From positions 1 to 30,296 of the forward strand of contig CAZSMR010000014.1 of the NCBI GenBank assembly GCA_964608185.1: a DNA stretch of 30,296 nt, given 5' to 3'. Positions 24,547 to 30,296 of this stretch are shown in pieces; the stretch's first letter is position 1, and each line of letters starts with the position of its first letter. This stretch comes from Porticoccus sp964608185. Lineage in GTDB: Bacteria; Pseudomonadota; Gammaproteobacteria; Pseudomonadales; Porticoccaceae. The position numbers and the translations under genes were made by a program. The notes beneath the pieces are model-generated. The model ran no database searches and was not told the origin of the DNA. It saw nothing but the letters and a program-made list of their open reading frames with translations.

Positions 24547-25497
24547 ATGGGAGACTTACCATCAATACTTGGCGGAATTTCCGCTGATCACTTTTTGAAT
24601 GAGTACTGGCAAAAAAAACCACTTTTAATACGTAGGGCCATTCCAAACTTTGATTCACCAATTTCTGGAGAAGAATTGGCTGGCCTGTCTTTGGAAAAGG
24701 ATATTGAATCAAGACTAATTTTTGAAAAAGGGGGGAAAAAGCCCTGGGAGCTAAAGTTAGGGCCATTTGAAGAAAATATTTTTCAAAATTTACCAGAAAG
24801 ATATTGGACATTATTAGTGCAGGCTGTTGATCTCTGGGTACCAAATGTGAAGAAGCTAACAAACTACTTTTGCTTTCTTCCTAGCTGGCGCTTAGATGAT
24901 ATTATGGTTAGCTATGCTCCTGAAGGTGGAAGTGTTGGGCCTCATTTCGACAATTATGATGTTTTTTTACTTCAAGGACTGGGAGAAAGAAAATGGAAGC
25001 TTGGACAAAAGTGCGATTCTACTACTCCAATTCTAAATAATAACCTATTGAGTATAGTTGAAGATTTCAAAAAAAATCAAGAGTGGGTCTTGGGTCCAGG
25101 GGACATGCTTTATGTTCCGCCAAAGCTGGCTCATTGGGGAATTGCTTGCAGTAATTCTCTCACATATTCAGTTGGATTCCGCTCGCCATCGATAGAAGAA
25201 ATGCTTGGCGACTTAACAGACATACTTATGAAAAAAAATCACTCAAATTTTTATACTGATCCCCCTCTTAAAAGCAACATGGCAAAAACTTCAATAGATC
25301 CTGCCTTCATACAACAAGTAAAAAAAATGCTGGAAGAGCTAATGAAAGACGACGAGCTTTTGAATGACTGGTTCGCAAAATACATGACAACTCCAAAATT
25401 TCCTGATTTATCGGAAGAATTAAACGAGCAACGTATCGCTAAAGTAGCTGGAATAAGTTACATAAACGGCAAAAAAAAAGCTGCTCAAACTCGTTAA
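24547..25497 (+). CDS. roxA: JmjC ribosomal oxygenase, RoxA/YcfD-like, C-terminal domain missing
   Basis: A 2-oxoglutarate/Fe(II) oxygenase of 316 residues related to E. coli YcfD, which hydroxylates an Arg of ribosomal protein L16. Seen: the N-terminal FLNEYWQKKPLLIRRAI, SGEELAGLSLEKDIESRLI and WTLLVQAVDLW, and the iron-binding GPHFDNYDVFLLQG (H133, D135) and LAHWGIA (H196). SVGFRSPS follows, then a dimerisation helical region to about residue 290. E. coli YcfD (373 aa) continues with a winged-helix-like domain of about 75 residues, absent here: the protein stops after a Lys-rich tail, and its TAA shares TTAA with the stop of the convergent malate synthase gene. AAGGA is the ribosome site. 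The catalytic half looks intact, so activity is plausible but the ribosome contact may differ. Confidence 0.9.
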   Translation: MGDLPSILGGISADHFLNEYWQKKPLLIRRAIPNFDSPISGEELAGLSLEKDIESRLIFEKGGKKPWELKLGPFEENIFQNLPERYWTLLVQAVDLWVPNVKKLTNYFCFLPSWRLDDIMVSYAPEGGSVGPHFDNYDVFLLQGLGERKWKLGQKCDSTTPILNNNLLSIVEDFKKNQEWVLGPGDMLYVPPKLAHWGIACSNSLTYSVGFRSPSIEEMLGDLTDILMKKNHSNFYTDPPLKSNMAKTSIDPAFIQQVKKMLEELMKDDELLNDWFAKYMTTPKFPDLSEELNEQRIAKVAGISYINGKKKAAQTR

Positions 25498-27659
25498 GTT
25501 AGTTTTGCCTTCTGTCTGTATGCGTGAAGAAGCGGCTCAGTGTAACCGCTAGGCTGCTTCGCTCCTTTAATAACAAGATCCAGAGCTGCAGAAAAAGCTA
25601 CACTTTGTTCAAATTCTGGTGACATATTTTTATATAAGGGGTCACTAGCATTCTGCTTATCAACTACTTTAGCCATACGCTCCATAGTGCTTATAACTAG
25701 ATCCTCGGTGACTATTCCGTGTCGAATCCAATTTGCTATATGTTGACTAGATATTCTTAGTGTAGCTCGGTCCTCCATCAATCCCACATTATTTATATCT
25801 GGTACTTTGGAGCAACCAATACCCTGTTCAACCCAACGAACGACGTACCCTAAAATTCCTTGTGCATTGTTATCTAGCTCATTTTGAATCTCACTTAATG
25901 ATAGCTTTTCTTCGAGCAAAGGTATTTTTAAGATGTCATCAACATTTGCAGAAGAACGTTTAGATAAAGTTTTTTGCCGAGCAAGGACGTCAACCTGATG
26001 GTAATGAGTAGCATGAAGAACAGCTGCAGTAGGAGATGGAACCCATGCTGTGTTTGCTCCTGACATTGGATGATTAATTTTTTGGTGCATCATGTCAGCC
26101 ATGTTTTCTGGAGTCGCCCACATCCCCTTTCCTATTTGAGCTTTACCAACAAGGCCACAAGCAAGCCCCACATCAACATTCTGATCTTCATAAGCTAGTA
26201 TCCAAGGCATGGTCTTGAGCTTTCCTTTAGGGGCAAAGGCACCTGCTTCCATACTTGTGTGTATTTCATCACCAGTTCTATCTAAAAAGCCTGTATTAAT
26301 AAATACAACGCGCTCCTGAACTGCCCGAACACATTCCTTCAAGTTTACAGATGTGCGTCTTTCTTCATCCATTATTCCAACTTTTATAGTATTACGAGCC
26401 AAATTCAAGGAGTTTTCTACAGCATCAAAAAGATCATTAGTAAAGGCTACTTCTTCAGGCCCGTGCATTTTAGGTTTTACTATATAGATACTACCAGTCT
26501 TACTATTTGAATATCTGCTATTTCCGTTAATATCATGAATGGCAATTAAGCTGGTTAACACTGCATCCATTATACCTTCTGGCACTTCGTTACCCCTTGA
26601 ATCCAATATAGCTGGATTAGTCATCAAATGACCTACATTGCGAACAAATAAAAGGCTGCGCCCTGGCAGAGTAAGAGAATCTCCGCAAACTTTTGTATAC
26701 ACTCGATCTGGATTCATTTTTCGTATCAACATTTTTCCATTTTTTGTTAATTTTTCTTCTAAATCTCCTTTCATTAGACCCAACCAGTTGTAATAAACCA
26801 GTGTTTTATCTTTTGCATCAACAGCTGCAACTGAATCCTCACAATCCATAATTGTTGTTAAGGCTGCTTCCATAAAAATATCTTTAACGCCAGCGAGATC
26901 TGACATGCCTATTTCAGTATCTTTATTTACTTGAATTTCAAAATGTAAATTGTTGTTTTTAAACAAAATAACTTTAGGATTATTTAAGTCTCCAGTATAT
27001 CCACGTAATTGTATCGGGTTCTTTAAGTGAGCAGTTGTATTATTTTCTAAATCTACCTGCAAAGCTCCATTGTGTATAAAGTATCTTGTAACGGAAGCAT
27101 GTGACCCCAAGGTTAAAGGGATTGTCCTGTCTAGGAAATCCTTACCATAAGCAATAACTTTTTTACCACGAACCGGATTATACTGCTTTGTTTTTTCAGC
27201 TCCATCATCATCTGTGATTACATCTGTTCCATACAAAGAATCATAAAGACTCCCCCATCTCGCATTTGCTGCATTAAGTGCAAATCTTGCATTCATAACT
27301 GGAACAACTAGCTGAGGACCAGCTTGTGTGGTTATTTCTGAATCTACGTTCTTTGTGCTTATGATAAAATCATTGCCAACAGGGGCAAGGTACCCTATTT
27401 GGCTGAGAAATTTCTTGTATGATGAGAAATCGAAATCCTCATTAAGATTTTTCTTATGCCAACTATCTATATTTCTCTGGAGGGAAATACGTTTTTTTAA
27501 AAGCACAGCATTTAATGGTGAAAATTTTTCAATAATTTCAGCAAAAGAATACCAAAAGTCTTTTTCAGAAATAGCTGTTCCAGGGATAATGTCTTTATTT
27601 ACTAGATTATAAATCGAACTTGCAACTTTTAACCCGCAAACTTCAATGCGATTTGACAT
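25494..27659 (-). CDS. glcB: Malate synthase G
   Basis: Condenses glyoxylate with acetyl-CoA to malate, the second step of the glyoxylate shunt. 721 residues from the chosen start, the usual length of the G isoform and well above the A isoform. Seen: AGPQLVVPVMNARFALNAANARWGSLYD, MDCEDSVAAVDAEDK-like DCEDSVAAVDAKDK, RSLLFVRNVGHLM with the catalytic Arg, IGIMDEERRTS-like KVGIMDEERRTSVN, and GIGCSKVPDINNVGLMEDRATLRIS with the catalytic Asp. I chose ATG 27659 over ATG 27671 because GAGG lies 6 nt before it. The regulator gene lies upstream on the same strand and isocitrate lyase beyond it. It converges on and overlaps roxA by 4 bases. Confidence 0.97.
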   Translation of the reverse strand: MSNRIEVCGLKVASSIYNLVNKDIIPGTAISEKDFWYSFAEIIEKFSPLNAVLLKKRISLQRNIDSWHKKNLNEDFDFSSYKKFLSQIGYLAPVGNDFIISTKNVDSEITTQAGPQLVVPVMNARFALNAANARWGSLYDSLYGTDVITDDDGAEKTKQYNPVRGKKVIAYGKDFLDRTIPLTLGSHASVTRYFIHNGALQVDLENNTTAHLKNPIQLRGYTGDLNNPKVILFKNNNLHFEIQVNKDTEIGMSDLAGVKDIFMEAALTTIMDCEDSVAAVDAKDKTLVYYNWLGLMKGDLEEKLTKNGKMLIRKMNPDRVYTKVCGDSLTLPGRSLLFVRNVGHLMTNPAILDSRGNEVPEGIMDAVLTSLIAIHDINGNSRYSNSKTGSIYIVKPKMHGPEEVAFTNDLFDAVENSLNLARNTIKVGIMDEERRTSVNLKECVRAVQERVVFINTGFLDRTGDEIHTSMEAGAFAPKGKLKTMPWILAYEDQNVDVGLACGLVGKAQIGKGMWATPENMADMMHQKINHPMSGANTAWVPSPTAAVLHATHYHQVDVLARQKTLSKRSSANVDDILKIPLLEEKLSLSEIQNELDNNAQGILGYVVRWVEQGIGCSKVPDINNVGLMEDRATLRISSQHIANWIRHGIVTEDLVISTMERMAKVVDKQNASDPLYKNMSPEFEQSVAFSAALDLVIKGAKQPSGYTEPLLHAYRQKAKLT

Positions 27660-27795
27660 AGTTGGCCTCATGATTGAAATTAAATATATGACAATTGTAT
27701 GGAATTATAAGGGTGCTAATCAATTTTACTAATTGTATTTTCGTTATTTATTATACGAATGGACATAAAAATTACTTCATTTAATAACTAAAAAA
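27660..27795 (-). promoter_or_regulatory. Upstream region of malate synthase
   Basis: 136 bp between the LysR-type gene stop and glcB. On the minus strand TATAAT (27704-27709) is a good -10, giving a leader of about 35-40 nt and ending in GAGG before the ATG; the -35 is poor, which suggests an activated promoter. Short dyads that could be operators are ACAATTGT (27691-27698) and CAATT-N5-AATTG (27721-27735), the latter just upstream of the -10. No clear terminator for the regulator is seen. Confidence 0.45.
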
Positions 27796-28734
27796 CTAGT
27801 CTAAGATCTTTGCTACGTCTGCTATTAAGCGTCGCATCCATTGATGTGCAGGATTATGTTGAACTAGCGGACTCCATGCCATCTTAAGCTCTATCTCTGG
27901 TATAGTAAAAGGTGGCTCTCGTATAACTACATCTGGATTACTCTCAAGCAATTTAGCAGCTTTTGTAGGTATTGTTACTATGAGGTCTTCTAGCTCTGCA
28001 AGACGCATTGCAGCCTGATAATGCCTAGTAAATAACCGTATGCGCCTTTGTTCTCCTATGTTAGCAAGAGCCTCATCAACCCAGCCAAGGCTTTTTGATG
28101 CGGTAGGGTCCATTCCTACGCCAGCACCCATACCTGTTTTATTTACCCAAACATGCCCTGAATCCAAGTAATTTTTAAGGTTAAAATTATTAGCTATTGG
28201 ATTAGAGGAGCTCAAAAGGCATGAGAAAGTATCTCGCCATATTGTCATTTGATGAAAAGATTGAGGTAAAACATCAAACCTATTTATAACAAGGTCGACT
28301 GTACCTTGTTCGACGTCCTGATAACTTATATCGCTTGGTGTCAAAACATCTAGCGTTATGCTTGGAGCCTCTAAGCTAAGCCTTTTTAGCAGATGAGGCA
28401 ATAAAGTTGATTCTGTATAGTCGCTAACAGAAATCCTGAATACTCTGTCTGCTTTTATCGCATTAAATTTTTGTTTTGGCTCTACAGCTTGTTCTACAGA
28501 AGCAAGCACATCTCTAATTAATGGTTGAAGCTGCTCGGCTCTTTCCGTCGGTTTCATTCCGTCACTTGTTCTTACTAGAAGAGGATCCCCGAACAGATCG
28601 CGAAGTCTTCTCAGTCCATTACTCATAGCTGGCTGGCTTATACCCAGACTTTCTGCCGCCCTAGTCACATTCCTTTCTTTCAAAAGAACATCAAGAAAAA
28701 CTAGTAGATTTAGATCTACATTACGCATACTCAT
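27796..28734 (-). CDS. LysR-type transcriptional regulator
   Basis: A 312-residue LysR family DNA-binding protein. The N-terminal winged helix-turn-helix is clear: VDLNLLVFLDVLLKERNVTRAAESLGISQPAMSNGLRRLRDLFGDPLLVR (residues ~5-55), followed by the linker helix. A two-lobed effector domain fills the rest, with FRISVSDYTESTLLPHLLKRL. The sequence resembles the NodD/LinR-like group with the PAMSNGLRRLRDLFGDPLLVR motif. The ligand cannot be read. It is divergent from isocitrate lyase (124 bp) and upstream of malate synthase in the same direction, so control of the glyoxylate shunt is the natural inference. Start ATG 28734 has GGTG about 9 nt upstream; ATG 28728 is an alternative. Confidence 0.9.
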   Translation of the reverse strand: MSMRNVDLNLLVFLDVLLKERNVTRAAESLGISQPAMSNGLRRLRDLFGDPLLVRTSDGMKPTERAEQLQPLIRDVLASVEQAVEPKQKFNAIKADRVFRISVSDYTESTLLPHLLKRLSLEAPSITLDVLTPSDISYQDVEQGTVDLVINRFDVLPQSFHQMTIWRDTFSCLLSSSNPIANNFNLKNYLDSGHVWVNKTGMGAGVGMDPTASKSLGWVDEALANIGEQRRIRLFTRHYQAAMRLAELEDLIVTIPTKAAKLLESNPDVVIREPPFTIPEIELKMAWSPLVQHNPAHQWMRRLIADVAKILD

Positions 28735-28858
28735 GTATATTCACACCATAAATACTGAAAATAATGTGTATAGGGTATATAAATAATAGGTCGATTGCTA
28801 TAATTTAATTAATATTCATAAATTTAAAAAATTCATTTTTCATGATTAAGGATTACTA
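28735..28858. promoter_or_regulatory. Divergent control region, LysR gene / isocitrate lyase
   Basis: 124 bp. For aceA an extended -10, TGCTATAAT (28796-28804), is present without a good -35, typical of an activated promoter; the leader of about 48 nt ends with AAGGA six nt before the ATG. Upstream of it ATAC (28752-28755) and GTAT (28768-28771) form a dyad with 12-bp spacing, and CACA/TGTG arms (28742-28745, 28765-28768) surround the same spot. A LysR-type regulator usually binds such a site between divergent genes. Binding is inferred. Confidence 0.5.
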
Positions 28859-30296
28859 ATGTCGAACTACACAAAAGACATCGATGCTGTTGCGTCGCTG
28901 AGAAAAAAGAACGGTAATGGTTGGAATGCTATAGCTCCAGAATCAGTTGCAAGAATGCGTGCCCAAAATCAATTTAAAACCGGACTAGAAATTGCTCAAT
29001 ATACTGCAGATCTAATGCGCAAAGATATGGCCGCATATGATTTAGACACCTCCAAATATACGCAGTCTTTAGGTTGCTGGCACGGTTTTATAGGTCAGCA
29101 AAAGATGATGTCTATCAAGAAGCATTTCGACGGCAACACAGATCGCCGTTATTTATATTTATCGGGATGGATGGTTGCTGCACTTCGTTCTGAATTTGGC
29201 CCACTACCTGATCAGTCTATGCATGAAAAAACTTCTGTAGCCTCACTAATCGCTGAACTTTACACTTTTTTACGCCAAGCTGATGCGCGCGAATTAGGCG
29301 GATTTTTCCGAGAACTAGATGCTGCTAACGAGGCTGGCAATAAAACTCTTGCTAAAGATATACAAAGTAAAGTCGATGCTCACAGAACCCACGTTGTTCC
29401 AATCATTGCTGATATTGATGCTGGCTTTGGTAATGCTGAAGCGACTTATCTGATGGCAAAGCAGATGATAGAAGCTGGGGCGTGCTGTATACAAATTGAG
29501 AACCAAGTCTCAGATGAAAAACAATGCGGTCACCAAGATGGAAAGGTAACCGTACCCCATGAAGACTTCTTGGCTAAAATTAGAGCCGTGCGTTATGCAT
29601 TTTTAGAACTCGGTATAGATAATGGAGTAATTGTTGCTCGAACTGATTCATTAGGTGCTGGGCTCACTAAACAAATTGCTGTAACAAAGCAACCAGGAGA
29701 TCTGGGTGATCAGTACAATGCTTTCCTCGACTGTGATGAAGTTTCACTCGATTCACTAAAAAATGGTGACGTTGTCCTCAATCAGAACGGTAAGCTCATG
29801 AAGCCGAAACGTCTTCCTTCAAACCTATTTCAATTCAAAAAAGATACAGGTGAAGAGCGCTGTATTCTTGACTGTATTACGTCACTTCAAAATGGTGCAG
29901 ATCTTATATGGATAGAGACGGAAAAACCTCATATTGCCCAAATAGGTGCAATGGTCAATGCAATTAGAGAACAAGTTCCAGATGCTAAATTAGTATATAA
30001 CAACAGCCCTTCTTTTAACTGGACACTTAACTTTCGCCAGCAAAGTTATGATGCATGGAAATCTAACGGCAAAGATATATCAGCATACAAACGCGATGAT
30101 CTCATGAATGTTAGCTATGATGATACCGAACTAGCTATAGAAGCAGATGAAAAAATCCGTACATTTCAGGCAGATGCTGCTAGAGAAGCTGGCATATTCC
30201 ACCATTTAATTACATTACCAACATACCATACTGCAGCACTTTCTACTGATAACTTAGCTAAAGAATACTTTGGAGAGCAAGGAATGCTTGGCTATG
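28859..30296 (+). CDS. aceA: Isocitrate lyase, large Pseudomonas-type (cut by window end)
   Basis: Splits isocitrate into glyoxylate and succinate, the first step of the glyoxylate shunt. The frame is open from ATG 28859 to the window edge: 479 codons of an expected ~531, so the 3' end is missing. Seen: the N-terminus NGWNAIAPESVARMRAQN, GCWHGFIGQQKMM, the metal-site PIIADIDAGFGNAEATYLMA, the catalytic-loop EKQCGHQDGKV (C223), IVARTDSLGAGLTKQIAV, KRLPSNLFQF, and LVYNNSPSFNWTLNF. KQCGH in place of the KKCGH of the E. coli form, together with the insertions, marks the larger class found in Pseudomonas. AAGGA six nt before the ATG supports the start. It is divergent from the LysR-type gene. Confidence 0.96.
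   Translation, partial: MSNYTKDIDAVASLRKKNGNGWNAIAPESVARMRAQNQFKTGLEIAQYTADLMRKDMAAYDLDTSKYTQSLGCWHGFIGQQKMMSIKKHFDGNTDRRYLYLSGWMVAALRSEFGPLPDQSMHEKTSVASLIAELYTFLRQADARELGGFFRELDAANEAGNKTLAKDIQSKVDAHRTHVVPIIADIDAGFGNAEATYLMAKQMIEAGACCIQIENQVSDEKQCGHQDGKVTVPHEDFLAKIRAVRYAFLELGIDNGVIVARTDSLGAGLTKQIAVTKQPGDLGDQYNAFLDCDEVSLDSLKNGDVVLNQNGKLMKPKRLPSNLFQFKKDTGEERCILDCITSLQNGADLIWIETEKPHIAQIGAMVNAIREQVPDAKLVYNNSPSFNWTLNFRQQSYDAWKSNGKDISAYKRDDLMNVSYDDTELAIEADEKIRTFQADAAREAGIFHHLITLPTYHTAALSTDNLAKEYFGEQGMLGY

Noticed and set aside
1..30296. CRISPR arrays, insertion sequences, prophage or toxin-antitoxin genes
   Set aside because: No spaced direct repeats, transposase or phage motifs were found in any frame; the window is housekeeping plus the rhodopsin cassette.

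Overview
The window looks like a chromosomal piece from an AT-rich, probably streamlined marine gammaproteobacterium. Three things point there. A green-tuned proteorhodopsin sits beside a complete crtE-crtI-crtB-crtY-blh retinal operon. The housekeeping genes are most similar to Pseudomonas and E. coli versions. The backbone order (cysG-serS-crcB-lolA-ftsK / trxB-aat-bpt-infA / clpA-clpS / mnmA-hflD-purB / aceA) closely follows the Pseudomonas aeruginosa PA2611-PA2634 region as I recall it. SAR86- or SAR92-like oceanic lineages of the wider Pseudomonadales are plausible, but I cannot fix the taxon from this sequence alone. A 100-base run of N (17498-17597) shows that this is a scaffolded assembly.

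Region 1 (12-6136, + strand) is a light-energy cassette. A proton-pumping rhodopsin with a D/T/E retinal-pocket signature is followed by a strong hairpin terminator. Five tightly overlapping genes then convert C15/C5 isoprenoid precursors to GGPP, phytoene, lycopene, beta-carotene and finally retinal. Two enzymes of the pathway carry unusual active-site motifs: the second Asp-rich motif of CrtE and the third/fourth His motif of Blh. Region 2 (6151-14547, - strand) holds a 1-Cys peroxiredoxin and, upstream of it, a co-directional run of ftsK, lolA, crcB, serS, cysG and gor. This run covers chromosome segregation, lipoprotein trafficking, fluoride export, serine-tRNA charging, siroheme synthesis and glutathione reduction. 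rarA, which sits between lolA and crcB/serS in pseudomonads, is absent.

Region 3 (14734-20211) starts with trxB, then a compact N-degron module: aat and bpt (+ strand) attach destabilising residues, and clpS and clpA (- strand) recognise and unfold the tagged proteins for ClpP. infA lies between the two halves. The 3' end of clpA is lost in the N gap, which also covers the place where E. coli carries serW tRNA. Region 4 (20499-25497, + strand) holds rRNA/tRNA modification and purine genes: rluE, mnmA, hflD, purB and a JmjC ribosomal oxygenase lacking the usual C-terminal domain.

Region 5 (25494-30296) holds the glyoxylate shunt: malate synthase G (- strand), a LysR-type regulator (- strand) and a divergently transcribed large-type isocitrate lyase that runs off the window end. 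Glyoxylate-shunt genes and a proteorhodopsin in one window are notable because light-dependent glyoxylate-shunt use has been reported in a proteorhodopsin-bearing marine bacterium (Dokdonia). The two are about 20 kb apart here and no direct link is shown by the sequence. I saw no CRISPR array, insertion sequence, rRNA or visible tRNA. No gene-free stretch exceeds 300 bases.
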